A stretch of 64,000 nucleotides of DNA from Phyllostachys edulis. Lineage: Eukaryota > Streptophyta > Magnoliopsida > Poales > Poaceae. The stretch is from NCBI GenBank assembly GCA_036346405.1, contig CM070561.1, forward strand, positions 35,195,958 through 35,259,957, read 5' to 3'. The translations under genes and the position numbers were made by a program. Below the pieces are notes generated by a model. That model saw nothing but the letters and a program-made list of their open reading frames with translations. It was not told where the DNA came from and made no database searches. Positions 22,958 to 35,195 of this stretch are shown here, piece by piece. Position 1 is the stretch's first letter. Each line of letters begins with the position of its first letter.

Positions 22958-25900
22958 ATGGTTAGTGAGGAAATTGCTATAGGAAAGTGTTGGACCGAAA
23001 CAGGCGACTAGAGGGGGTGAATAGGAGCACAATATCTTTTTCTCCTTGATTAAATTCAATACCAATTTTACTCCAGTAGCTATGAAAGCTATGAAGATCA
23101 ATATACAAGCACAGTGAAAGACTTGTATTGAATCCAATCAAAACCCCGAAGTAAATAGACCAAAATCTCAAAAACTAGAACTCAAATGAGTTGGGCGGTC
23201 TGACCACCATGTAGTTGGCGGTTTGATCTCTCCATGAGCGGTCTGACCTCCAAATATATGGCGGTCTGACCTCCAGGTCAATGAACAATGATTTCAGTCC
23301 GAACTCAAAATCACAAAAGGTCTAACTTTTGATCTGTGACTCCAAACCTTACCAAACTTGAGACATATCTTTTCTAAGATGTCAGGAACCTATTCGAATC
23401 AAGAATCGTGAAGATCCATGTCAAAGTTCCGAACTTTTTCCGTTTGAGTGAAGGTTGCTCTAAAACCGAGTCAAAACCAAAATCTGATCTAGAGAGTTGC
23501 TCGGGGGTGATTGATGATCAAGATGATTCTAGATGTATTCCCACATGTCACAGCAAGCTAAATCTAGGGCAGAAACTAAAGGAAAACTCGCGGATCAAAG
23601 AAAGCCCCAAAATCACAAAATAGAGAACAAGAACACAAAGAGACTCATCTCAAGAAGTGATGCTTGGATAGATTTGAGATATATGGATGTTTTACAGCCA
23701 CTTCATCATGGAGGACAAAGCTCAGCACACGAGCACATACTCAATCTGCCCTAGAAACCCTAGCTCTCTTTTTTTCTCCTTGAAACCCTAAAAACACAAA
23801 ATAGGGTTATCAAATGGTCAAAAGTTTTCAAGTGCAACCAGCACTTAGCCCTATTTATAGTGGAGGCTAGCATCTAGGGAATATTCTATTAGGGCACCCG
23901 TTAAGTCCACTCACAAATGGGTTAACAGACGCACGCATTTTAAAGCGTCGGCTTCGTCTTCGCTTGACCTAAACCACTTCTCCAAGCGCCGTCCTGCGTC
24001 GTGGTTTAGCCAAGACCAAGAAGGTGGTTTCGCACACCACCACTTTTCCAGTATAAAGCAATTTACCAAAATGCCCCTCTACCGACCTTTGGCGATTCCT
24101 TCACCTCGAAGCATCTCACAAGCTCTGTCATCATCCATGTGACCCCAATGACTTCTCGCCAAGCCTCTCACGCGTCCGGATACCATCAAACTGTCCTCGC
24201 TTGCAACTGGGATCAAGTCACTTGGCGCATCACATGTCTCACCATAACTGCACCCGGCTTCCTTGACCATTCAGGACCTCAGCTCCTCCCTGAGCCTAGT
24301 CCGGACCTCAACTCCTCCCTGAGTCTAGTCCCGGTCCACTTTGCCGCCGTCCGTCATGTTCATCACCGGTAGCTTCTACTCCAGTTCCTTATCTTCTCGG
24401 CTTGTAAGCACTTCGCTAGCCTTAGTCATCTTCCAGCACCACCTTGATCGTTCTGGACCTCAGTTCTCCTAACCTAGTCTTGATCTAGTCCGTCTCACCA
24501 TGACCTAGCTCCGGTGTCCTACAACCATCACAAACAAGCAAACCGTTACGTAGCACCGCACGATACGCACAATCATCAATCCACATAATTGATGAGGCAT
24601 GAGCACATACCTTCACAAAGGCCTTTGCTTTATATGGTTCTTGTCCATCTTGTGCCTTACTTGAGTCCAACCATCTCACCCGACATCTACGACCATTATG
24701 GACCTTTGTTCTCCTAACCAAGTCCCGGTCCTCCTCATCGTTGACCATAGTTGACTCCAAGCCACCTGCACAACAATAGACCAAGCAACCATTTTCAAGC
24801 ACAAGTTCTTCACAACTTGACCCATGTTAGGCGAAACATGCATCATGCAACATCTATGCAATAAAACCCATGAATTTGACCTAACAAAAACACATTGCAC
24901 GGCGAAGAATGATTTAAACATACACAACCTGGCAGATCGATTATACAAATGGCGGTCTCGATAGCTCCATCTTGGCCGATCACATACAAATGGCCTGGCT
25001 CGACCGCTCATCTTGGTCGACCACCGATCCATGACTTAGGCAAATTTCCAACCTAGAAACCCGAACCTTCTCTGAAAATTTTAATCGAATAGAACTTTTC
25101 AATGGAAGCTCCAAAAATTATGAGACCTAGTGCAGAAGAACCCTCTCACTTGCCTACACCTTCTATTTTTGGCTCAGCTCCAAAATACAAAGTTCCTAAA
25201 GTGGCGGTCGACCGCTCGGAAGAGGTCGGTCGATCGCCACATCGGCTAATCGATCGACCGCCACCCTAGTTGGTCAGACCGCCAGCAACCAAATCGACCA
25301 AGCGATCGAGGCATGGCGGTCGACCACCACCGACCAGGTCGACCGCTAGAGACCTGACAGAACCTAAAACTACGTCGAAAACATATGTTTCCGTAAACCC
25401 TCAACGCCATTGCCAATTGTCTCATTATCCTAAGATCGTGAGCATATCCCCATGATATCCACAGAAAGGATCCTTTATTTGATGGCTCAAATTATGCTTA
25501 TTGGAAAATTAGAATGTCTATTTATCTAAAGGTCATGGGTCCGAGCATATGGAAAATTGTAAATGAAGGTTACGTTATGCCTCTTGATGCACTACATCTC
25601 ACGGAACTTGAGAGGCATAATGTTCATTTAGATGCTCAAGCAATGAATACCCTCTTTGGTGCTTTGAACGCGGATGAGGTCAATAGAGTGAGCAATTTGA
25701 AAACCGCTCATGATATTTGGACTACCTCTCGAAAATCTATGAGGGAACAGCCACGATCAAGGAGGCCAAATTGCATAGGCTCAGGATTAAGTATGAGACA
25801 TTTATAATGTTGTCATATGAGGATATAAATGAAATATACTCTCGTCTCAACAACATTGTAAATGAACTCAAAGGCCTAGGTACGTCACTAACCGATGTTG

Positions 25901-26017
25901 ATATTGTGAGAAAAATTCTTAGGGCCTTATCGAAGAAGTATGAGACCTTGGTAACCATATTTCTTAATTCATCCGAATTGCCAAGAATAATATCAACCAG
26001 TCTCTTGGACAATCTCA
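22958..26017 (+). pseudogene. Copia gag, interrupted by a solo LTR, frameshifted and truncated
   Basis: The gag starts at 22958 with MVSEEIAIGK. It is interrupted at 22988-25463 by an LTR insertion and resumes across the target duplication as KDPLFDGSNYAYWKIRM, a typical Copia gag start (DUF4219/UBN2-like). The frame is broken near 25735: the HDIWTT segment and the following SKIYEGTATIKEAKLHRLR segment are in different frames. It then runs to about 26017 (LPRIISTSLLDNLIT). Protease, integrase and reverse transcriptase are absent, so the element is cut off after the gag N-terminal half. Confidence 0.8.
22988..25463 (-). mobile_element. Solo LTR in Copia gag, 2476 bases, GAAAG target duplication
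   Basis: The element starts TGTTGGACCG and ends ATATCCACA. It is flanked by GAAAG on both sides (22983-22987 and 25464-25468), and removing it restores the gag reading. The LTR is in minus orientation: a TATA-type sequence, CTATAAATAGGGC, is read on the minus strand at about 23850-23866. Its U3 (25200-25350 and 23185-23280) is full of CGGTCGACCG and GGTCTGACC motifs. A homologous LTR lies inverted at 31159-33658. Short frames inside have no family features. Confidence 0.85.
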
Positions 26018-27714
26018 TCACGTGTGCGTGTGTGTGAGGAGCATAATCCGACGGATGTGGATAAGGGGTCTCACGGGGGCCCTCCCCCGAAGAATTTATT
26101 TCCACGTGCGTTGCCTTCAGCGGCTTCCTCTCTACGCCTCAGCTCCCTTCGCCGCTTTCCTTTCAGCAGCTCATCCTTTCGTCTGCTGCCTGCTCCATTT
26201 CTACTGCTGTCCGTCCTAGGGTTGTTGTGCCTTCTCCGTTCCTCGCGTACGCCCGCAGCTCGTCTGGTGGGATGTCGTCCAGCCGTAGCGACCCGTGTCG
26301 GCCGGGATCTGCGACGAATCCCCTTTTCCACAGCTCGTCTTCCTCTCTAGCCCTCCGCCGTTGTCCCCGTCCCACTATCTTGTCCAGCTGATTCCGTTTG
26401 CGCCGTACTCGATTTTGTTTCTGATTGTTCGCCGCTGTTTCTTTGTGTGCTCATGGTGCGTGCGCCCTGCTGTTTTGTATGTTTGCGCCGTTCGGAACAC
26501 CCTTCGTCTCGGACGCCACCGCCGCGCCTGCGCTCTACTTGGCCACTGCGGGGGCCAGCCCCTTTTCTACAGCTCGTCTTCCTCTCTAGTTTTGCCTAAA
26601 GTGGAGTGGTTAGGTTTGTGTCAGAGCCGCGTGAGGTTGAGAAGAGGGATGCTTGTTTAGGAGGCTGGACATGGGTCAAAAATGGCTTTGTGGAGGCCAC
26701 GTGATGGTCAACCGAATATCTTTACGTAAAAATTAGATTATTGAAGAATACAAACTATCTTGTCGTAATCAGATAGTGATATACCAGATGATACACGTAG
26801 ATGTTAGTATTTTGTAAGGACATAACTAATAAAAAACGCGAGTTATCGGCTAAACAGACACGGTTTCGTGACCAAATAGCGAATAGTCTTCTCGTGAATG
26901 AATCGACAAAAAAAACACCTATGCCATACTGAAAATACTAGGCATGGGGTCTACCGCACCACGTGACGACCTCCTAGTCAGCGGTAGCCAGCCCGCCGCG
27001 TTCCCACCGTGCATTTTAAGCGCAACAGGGATGCTATTTTTTGACATTTTATTGAGGGATGGACTATTTTTACCATATCACTTAAAAAAGGCTAAATAAG
27101 CTTAAAAAATGGCAAAATGCTCAGTTGGGTGAAGCCTGTGGTGGCCAAATAGGCCGTTCGGCACGACCTAATTAGACACGGAAGCTAATCGAGCTGGGTC
27201 GGGATGTTGACCCGGGCATGACATACCGACAATTAAAACCAAGCCTCCCAGGCTCCCAGCCGTGCGCACTGCCCAGCGTCCGAGTCCCCCATACCCAGCC
27301 TCCCCACCACCGTGCCTGGCCGCCCGCCTCCGCGTCGCCGCCCGGAGGCGTCCTTGCAAAAAACGGGAGAACTGAAGGAGTCAATCCAGGAAAGAGAGGA
27401 GAGGAGATTAATTGCAACGTGGCCGTTAAGCGTGACGACCGCCGAGGAGAAGCGCGGCGGAATGTCTAGTGGCAGTGCGCTTTTTTCGGGTCAATGGCCT
27501 GCCGTTCGCTGTAGACGCGTGCCCTGCTCGACCCGTGCTTTCATGCTGTAGACGTGTATCCTGCCCGAGTGTATCTCTCGTGCTCTCGATCGATCTCTCG
27601 TGTAGTCGTGTTTAATGGAGACGGCCGTCCCGTGGAATTAATGGTGTGGGTTGCCTCCTGCGTAGTGAATGCAACCAACCGTATCCACGGCCTAGACCGC
27701 TCGATCCTAAATTC
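26018..27714. other. Unassigned segment with two GC-rich islands
   Basis: Bases 26080-26660 are GC- and CT-rich and resemble the leader of an expressed gene. Bases 27130-27480 form a second GC-rich island. Neither gives a recognisable protein. They could be captured gene fragments (Pack-MULE or Helitron type) or the 5' end of a non-LTR element. No element ends were identified. Confidence 0.35.
26321..26589. repeat. 30-base direct repeat pair
   Basis: CCCTTTTCCACAGCTCGTCT and the following TCCTCTCTAG at 26321-26350 recur with one or two changes at about 26560-26589. The spacing is about 239 bases. The function is unknown. Confidence 0.6.
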
Positions 27715-27717
27715 TTA

Positions 27718-28084
27718 GGCCCCGTTTGGTTCGAGGTTAATAGTTGGATTGGGGGTTTAATCCGCTAAACATCTTTGGGTTATAAAGGATTAACTTAACC
27801 TAGTCAAAGCATTTTCTCTCCTAATGTAGGATTAAGTTAACTCACCAAATTGCTGGAACGAGCTAACACAACACAACTAATCCTCCTAATTTATGTTTTT
27901 CTATGGCTGGTTAGCATAAATAATCCTTCTAATTTATGTTTTTCTCATAGCTAACCCAGCTTACCCATCTAATATAGGAAAACAATAATTTAGATTAACA
28001 AGGTTGATTGTCAAACACAAAATTTAAGTTAAACTAACCTAGCTAGGTCAAAGTTAGTTAACTTAACCCGAACCAAAGGCCACC
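27718..28084. mobile_element. Tourist-like MITE, TTA target duplication
   Basis: A 367-base non-coding element begins GGCCCCGTTTGGTTCG and ends CGAACCAAAGGCCACC, an imperfect terminal inverted repeat. It is flanked by TTA (27715-27717 and 28085-28087). The GGCCCCGTTTGGTT end and TTA duplication are classic for grass Tourist elements. An internal direct repeat, CTAATTTATGTTTTTCT, occurs at about 27887 and 27931. Confidence 0.8.
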
Positions 28085-28432
28085 TTATGATTTCGGACAA
28101 TCTTTTCGGAGCGGGTGGCGCATGATAGCCGGCTCACGTACGTTGTCGGCGGTGAAGTTAAGCCGGCATTTACGCAGCAGTCAAACGTACTCACGAGAGT
28201 GGCCGGCCGCAAAAGGTTCATAGACGCCCAGGATACGGCCACGCAGCAATGCCAGGAGTTAATCAATCAGCTAACCACCACTTTCTTTCAAGAACGAAAT
28301 TAGTAACTAACTACTCTGCAACCTTTCTGCGCAGAAGTACGTAGCTTGCAAGTTTTGCTTAGTTAGAGCCAAAAAATCCCCTTAAAAAACTAGTCAACCA
28401 ACGATCACGAGGCCGGTGCAGAAGGGTTGATA

Positions 28433-28742
28433 GGGGCTGTTTGCTTCTCACCCTGAGGGAGATGTGCCTAGCCGGAGACGTTACTGGGAGCTATCGGAGC
28501 TCTGCTTGGTTGGAGGCCTTGGCGGGTATATCTGAGCTTAGGCGCTGATTTTCGTCGCTTGGCTCCTAGGCTCGCCTAATTTTCGTATTATCTGTTTTGG
28601 CTCTATCTCTAGACACGAATCATCAATTAAACACCACATCTCTAAGTTTGCCTGACCAGACTAAAATTATCTGATTCCCAGGCTACTCTCAGACATCACT
28701 TTTTCTTAGACACAGCTCTTAGGTCGCCAACCAAACATGCCC
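28433..28742. mobile_element. MITE, 310 bases, GGGGCTGTTTG ends
   Basis: The element starts GGGGCTGTTTGCTT and ends AACCAAACATGCCC, an imperfect inverted repeat. The trinucleotide ATA flanks both sides (28430-28432 and 28743-28745). It has no coding capacity. It is probably another PIF/Harbinger-type MITE family. Confidence 0.65.
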
Positions 28743-29937
28743 ATAGTCACTGGTCAGTACTGGCAATTAATACAGTAACGAAGAAGTGTCATGTCCTCCT
28801 CGACTAATCACACGCCGATTGAACAACTAGCGATCAAGAAAGCGAGTTCCAACTACAAAAGCAAAAGCAAGGCAATAATGCCCTACTCTCGCTAACGGAG
28901 CGACTAGAGTAGTTGTGGAGTGTAAAAAAACGCTGGTGTGGAGCGATAAGACTTATCTCTCTATACAACGTATTGAAGAAATAATGATTTGAATCTAGGT
29001 TGACTAGACCACCACTTATGATGCTAAACGACTAACCCGAGAGGCTCTCCAGTGGATTGTAACCCAAACAACACGAGCAAATAGGCTTGCTCGATCGCGT
29101 CAAAAGCGCCGTTCCCCGCAGTAGAACTTGTTGGCATTGGTCGCGGCTTCGTAAAATGGTCGGTCGCTGACACGTCGTCGCTAGCTCGATCCGATCCCAC
29201 TATCCCACTTAGAATTATGCAATGCACATCCCCTTTGTCTCGCGCTCGCGCGCATCGATCCGTTGCATGCATGCATGCATCTCGCTCGTGGCCGATCGGC
29301 GTGTCTAGCTCAGCGCTAGTGGTGTGGTGATCTCGTGATGAGAAGAATGATTTACTGGCACTAAGCAATTCTTTGCCTGTCCGTACCTCAGACCTCCTTC
29401 GCAACTTCTATCCTGCTTAATTAATATTCCTAGATTCTGATAATTTCTCTCACGAACAAGCTAGGAGCACTTGATTACGTGGAGGAATTTGCACCGAAAA
29501 TCCTGAGCTGAAACTAGGGTTATTAGTGGATAAGTGCAAAGCAGTTGGTTGACTTATTACGTACGTGTCTTAAAAATTGCGCCTTTTCTTTTCCATTTTG
29601 CCTTGTATACCAGTATATAAAAAGAATTAACCATCCCTTCCTCGTGTATGCATTTAAATGTTTCAAAACAGAAGCACAATTGCTAGCATTCTCACAATTC
29701 AGAACATATGCGGCTTCCTACGGTTTTTCAGGGTTAACTAGCACCGCAACTTTTCCCCTGATCAGTGGTGCATCAATTCTAATATGTCACGGCACTGTCC
29801 GGGGCTACTGTTCTATCATTTTCCATCACAAATTCTGAACAAGTCACCTCAACGCCCATAGCGGATGTCGGAGTCATGAGCCCTTTGTTCGGTGCTCAAT
29901 TTCTCAGGGAGTCGTGGCCTCATGGGTTAGTCCTGGA

Positions 29938-29963
29938 CCCCCCCCCCCCAAAAAAAAAAAAAA
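29938..29963. repeat. Poly-C/poly-A tract
   Basis: Twelve C are followed by fourteen A. Such junctions are error-prone in sequencing and mutable in vivo. Confidence 0.9.
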
Positions 29964-30810
29964 TCCTCGTGCCATCATTATCTCTGAATCTTTTGTCATT
30001 GCAATGAAATATTTCCCCAAGTTTCGGCGTTTTCCCCGTGTCATACTCATATGCCACTACAAAATAGCTACACTAAACGTTAGAAATTGACCTCATTTCT
30101 TGGCTCCTGAAAGTGACGCCTGTGGAATATATAACAGGAAGGAAATTCCAAGAGGCATGAGGTAGCAAAAGATGAGGTGCAAGCTGCAAACGGTGAGGAT
30201 ACATAGCTCCGTTTCAGTAGGGTGGGCAGACCTGTGGGGGACATGAGACTATGCGAGCACATCAGCACCCAGTCAGCACGTGGCACTAACAACGACATTA
30301 CGCTAAGCGATGAGGTGTAAGCATGTAGATCAGCAGTGCGTGCGGATATGTGTATATATCTCGGACGGTGAAAATTAGTTCCCAGTCATGATCCGCAAGG
30401 TATAGAAGATTAATTAGGATGAGAAAGCTTCCAATTTCTAGCTCTCAAAGCGAAGGAGTATCTTAAATCTGATCACTAGATCTTTACATAGATACAGATT
30501 ACGACAGAGAGTCAACCGGCGCAAAAACACAAGGCCTAGCTAAGTGATTCATAGCGATTTTGTACAACAGATGTTTTTGTACGTGTACGAGGGCAAATAA
30601 GATTACCCATGTCTATATTGTCAATTTGTCATGAAGAACAAAAGATTGTGGTTTACGTCTCCATAGCGGTTAACGATCGCTTCCGGCAAGCGAGCCTACT
30701 CACGCTAGGGCTAGAACCAGTCATCAGCCATCACTGGTGACGGGCAGAAGAGGCTTTCCCAGGGCGTGATGATACATACTAGGAAAGATCGATCGATAGC
30801 TCGTGCAAAA

Positions 30811-30813
<3 letters not shown>

Positions 30814-30851
<38 letters not shown>
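30814..30851. repeat. (CT)19 microsatellite
   Basis: A pure CT dinucleotide run of 38 bases. Confidence 0.95.
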
Positions 30852-30853
<2 letters not shown>

Positions 30854-31158
30854 GCGCTCACCCCCACAAACGATTGATCGGAAGGCGCCAATTATCGCGA
30901 AAGTGATCGCGATTCAACGCTTTTCCTACTCATCATTGCACCATCGGCCTTATCTTTTAATTTATATGCACTGTGCTTCTTTAACCCGGCCATGGTTGTT
31001 GCTGTGTTTAAGTTCCTTAACGACCAAGATACCAACTCCACGATGAGCAGGGCATGCGAGTTAATTTCGACTAACTAGTAGCTGATTTGGCATTGCTAAC
31101 CATTGCGGTGTCTAAATTCTAATAATAACAAACCAGTACTAATTAACTCTGGAGACCA

Positions 31159-33658
31159 TGTGGTATGGTCCTAATCTAGGTGTTGAACAATTGACATCGT
31201 TGTCGAGAAGTTTGTGGAGTGAACTCTCGGTTTAACAAGTTATCAGGTTTGCTGTCAGGTGACTGGCGGTCTGACCGGACGAGGTCGGACAGTCTGACCG
31301 GCTATGGACGGTGGTCAGACCGACGTGTAACCCTTTGAGGATTGGATATCAAATACTTGTGTGGGAGTGTTTGTACCAAGCGCCATTGAAAATATAGACT
31401 GGACGCGAAACTAAATAGAGTTTTGCAAAAAAACTCCAGACATGGGTGTTTTCTGAAATGGAAAGTAGTCCGACCGGTCGTTGGTTGGTGGTCAGACCGA
31501 TGACGATATGACCGGTCTCTTATTCTGGGGAGCGAGGTCGATCGGCAGTCTTGATCAAACCTATTTGTTGGTTGGTGATCTGACCGCCAAGAGTTGGTGG
31601 TCAAGCGATCGACCCAGGCTTTGTGGCGGCCCGATCGGCCGTAGTGTTCAGTGCACAATAAGGTGTGTTAAATTATGATGGTTGGTCCTAGGAACTTAGG
31701 ATTGGTGCATACGTTTGCATTATACTCTTATGGACTAATATGGGTCAAGTTGCGAAGAACTTGTGTCCAAAAGTGGTTACTTGGTCTATTGTTGTGCATG
31801 TGGCTTTGAGTCAACTATGGTCAACGGCGAGGACTGAGACATGGTTAGAAGAACCAAGGTCCAGAATGGTCATGAATACCGAGTGAGATGGTTGGACTTA
31901 AGTAAGGTGCAAGATGGATAAGAACCATGAAAGAAAAAGTTTGAGCAAAGACCATTTGAGGTGAAGTGATGCTTCCGGAAGCGAAGCTTTGAAGGTATGT
32001 GTTTTTTACTCATCAACTCTGTCAATTGATGATTTTGTGTGTCTTGCGGTGCTATGTGACGGTATGGTTGTAGGACTCCGGAGCTACATCATGGTGAGAT
32101 GGACGGGATCGAAACTAAGCTAGAGGAGCTGAGGTCCAGAATGACCAAGGTGTCGTTGGAAGATGATCGAGGCTACCGAGGTGGTTACAAGACAAGAAGA
32201 CAAGGAACCAGAGCGGGAGCTACCGATGGTGGATGGTAAGGCATGTGGTGCGCCAAGTGACTTGAGCCTGTTTGCTAGCGAGGACGGTTCGGTGGGATCC
32301 GTACACATGAGAGGTTTGACAGAAAGTCATTGGGACCACATAGATGATGGCGAAGCATAGGCAGTGCTTTGACGTGAAGAAATTAGGAAAGGTCGGTAGA
32401 GGGACATTTTGGTAAGTTGCTCAATACCGAAAAAGTGGTGGTGTGTGAAACCACGACAATGGCCTAAGTGGATTAGGTTAAAGATACTCCATGGAGGGCA
32501 TGCAAACACATAATGGATTTAGCCTAATGGAGCTAAAGATGGAGACGTCGCTTTGAGAAGTGTTCATGAGTGAGACTCGTTTGTGTGTGGGCTTAACAGG
32601 TGCCTGTTAGAGTTTTCTCTCTAGATTTAGCCCCCACTATATAATAGGGGTGGTGCATGATTTGTACATCTATCTAAGCCAAGGAACCCTGATGTGAAAG
32701 ATTGGGGAAAGTAGAGAGATGAGGATGCTAGAGTTTGAGATATGTATTGAGAGAGATAAGAATACTTGTGTGTGCTGCCCTAGTGGCTTTATCCTCCCAA
32801 AGGAGTGGTTGTAAACATTCATCTACAAGTAGAAATCAAATCTTCAAATTTGTCCAAGTCTTCCTCTCATATGCTCAAGTGTTGATTTCTTGATTTTGCT
32901 TGGTTTTGGTGTTCCTCCCCCTCTTGATCTTGCTTTGTACCTAGGATATGTAAGTGATGGATATATCTTTTAGAGACCAGATCCCATCTATTTAGGAACT
33001 TTCTATTGCAAGTTTTTGAGTTTGTCCGATTTTGGTAGAAGAAATGGTGATTTTGAGGGGTTTTTACTCTTGAGGACTTTTGGCTTGATTCTTGCTGTGA
33101 TTGAGGGTGCTAAGTCATGTGAGAAACTATCATTTGCCATCTTGATTTGATTATTTCCATGAGCTCATCTCAATCATCGTTTTCGTATTTGTCCCGGTTT
33201 TGATGCAACCTTCACTCAAACGGAAAAATATCAGAATTTTGGCAGTGATCTTCAAGATCTTTAATTGTAATAGGTTTATGACATTTTAGAGAAGGTGTAT
33301 TTCAAGTTTTATGAAGTTTGAAGTTGTGGATCAAAAGTTAGATCAATTTGTGATTTTGAAATCGTATTGAAATTAAGTCTTTTGTTGATTTTACTGTTTA
33401 TCAGCCAGACTGCACTGTTCATTCCGTTCATACCGCTAATATTCATCTGGTCGGACTGGTCCAATGGGGATTTGGATGAGTCTTAATCCTCTTGTTTTTT
33501 TTACAATTTTTGTTTGAATGATTCTATCTGATTTTCATTGCTCTATATAGCTATTGGAGTGAAAAAATAGAAAACTCCTTAAAGCAAAAGATTTTAAAGA
33601 GGTTGTTGTTGGTGCGGCGCCTATTCAACCGCCTTCTAGTCGCCTCGTCTGTCCAACA
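31159..33658 (+). mobile_element. LTR homologous to 22988-25463, opposite orientation
   Basis: The segment begins TGTGGTATGG and ends CTGTCCAACA. Read in reverse it aligns along its length with the solo LTR at 22988-25463 (for example the ATCAAAAGTTAGATC, CCGTTTGAGTGAAGG, CATTGGGACCACAT and GTCAACTATGGTCAA blocks). In its own direction a TATA-type sequence, ACTATATAATAGGGG, lies at about 32636. The U3 holds repeated GGTCTGACCGG-like motifs (31265-31640). No primer-binding site follows and no second LTR is present, so it is a solo LTR or remnant. No convincing target duplication was found. Confidence 0.75.
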
Positions 33659-34176
33659 TTAACCACAATTTTGTTTATGAGATTTGTGGATTGTTGTCAT
33701 TAATATTGGCCCAAGAGTAGTTTAGTCTGTTTGGGTGAAAGTGAAAATAGCAGTACATAACATGGTGTGAATGTTGTACTGTTCTAAGCAGCTGGAATGT
33801 TTAAATGACGCAGGCACAGTGGAGTCGTGCCCCTTGATTTGTATTAGCAGAGAGTTTTGTGGCATTTGATGGAGCAACTAAGTTGGCGCACAGGGGGATG
33901 GAAATAACAAGAACGAGCAGTCTGAACTGTCTGTTGCTCGCTTGTCCCTGTTGGTTCATCTGCCGCTCACAGAAAACTCTTGCAACTCCAGCTTGGGATA
34001 CGGAAGGATGAAAAAGAATACGTTCTACACATATTTACAGACAAAAGTTTTGAACAGTAACAGTGAGTGACCGATATCCCTCGAGAATCAGCGAGTGGCA
34101 GATGAACTCTTGTTGTAGTATTCTAGTATTTTCTCTGGACGTTAATCGGCCGTCCGATGGACCCAATTAATTAGGT

Positions 34177-34334
34177 CAATATTGGGTCTATCCATAGAGT
34201 TGGCGGCCAACATACAAATGGGCTGGATATTTGCATGGTTTATACATACGAGACCAATATTGGCTCTATCCAGAGAGTTGGCGGCCCAACATACAAATGG
34301 GCTGGATATTTGCCATGGTTTATACATACGAGAC
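34177..34334. repeat. Two-copy tandem repeat, about 78 bases
   Basis: The unit runs from CAATATTGG through GAGTTGGCGGCC and AAATGGGCTGGATATTTG to CATACGAGAC. It is present at 34177-34254 and 34255-34334 with only a few differences, so the duplication is recent. Confidence 0.85.
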
Positions 34335-35041
34335 TACGGGCGTACAGTGCTCCCTGCAGGGTACAACTGGGTCGGGCTGGGCCGGCCGCCCAGTTCACGG
34401 CTTTTACAATTTCTTGAAGAATGGGCCATGACCCGTCCTAAACATTTGCTAAAACGGCAGCCTTTCTGATTGCTCCTGTCCGGGCTGGCCCTACGGCCCT
34501 CTCTCCGGTCATTTTGCATCGCAAAACGTTCGTAGCTTTGCCTAATCTGATTTCATCTTATCCGGCACTTTTTAGCCCACTGATGCTGACGCTGATGCAG
34601 CAGCTATTTTCGAAAAAGATTAGGATCGAAAGGAGAGGTGGCGATCGGCGGTGGAAATCGGCGGCAGATGAGCCGACTGACACCGCACTACCGCCCTAGT
34701 GATGTCGATCCACATGACATGCCTGTAGTCGTGGGCGGCAAAAGCTAATTTTTAACGTCGCTGTTAAGCTCGTCGAAAACCACCGGTCAAAAGGGTGCCG
34801 CGAAAATTACAAGATGCGCGCGACAAGATACAGCCATACAAGCGCGCTAGGGAAGAGCGGGAAAGGATGACAGGGAGATGATATGTACTGATTAAACAGC
34901 GAAATATATACGTAATCTGATCATACGGATCGTCGGATCGGCCATGCTGCTGCCGAAGCTAGCCACTTCCACACCAGTACGGTACATGTCATTAAGATTA
35001 GCTATTTTTTTCTCTTTCTAATTATGCTACTGCTACAGTAC

Positions 35042-35063
35042 GAGAGAGAGAGAGAGAGAGAGA
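35042..35063. repeat. (GA)11 microsatellite
   Basis: A pure GA run that lies in the predicted 3' UTR of the DUF4228 gene. Confidence 0.9.
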
Positions 35064-35195
35064 CCAAGCTTAGTTCAGAATTGCTGGGGAAATAGGAAGC
35101 CATATGTGAGCAGCTTCTCATGTTCCAAACCCAGCAATTTCGACAGATAAAAAGAAACAGAGAACGGAAAAAAAACACTTTCTCCCGCTTTTTCG

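Larger units (their letters stand above)
28746..31158. other. Intergenic, no gene recognised
   Basis: Several frames of 60-126 codons occur but lack family features or splice-compatible neighbours. Two low-complexity tracts are listed separately. Confidence 0.4.
33659..35195. other. Intergenic and 3' flank of the DUF4228 gene
   Basis: No gene is recognised in 33659-34900. Bases from about 35000 to 35195 should contain the 3' UTR of the DUF4228 gene (minus strand). A two-copy tandem repeat at 34177-34334 is listed separately. Confidence 0.45.

Noticed and set aside
29024..29404. 126-residue minus-strand frame
   Set aside because: No domain, no splice partners and unremarkable codon pattern. 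Length is within chance for this composition.
31143..33663. TTAAC on both sides of the inverted LTR as a target duplication
   Set aside because: Eleven bases separate the left TTAAC from the LTR start, so the match may be chance.
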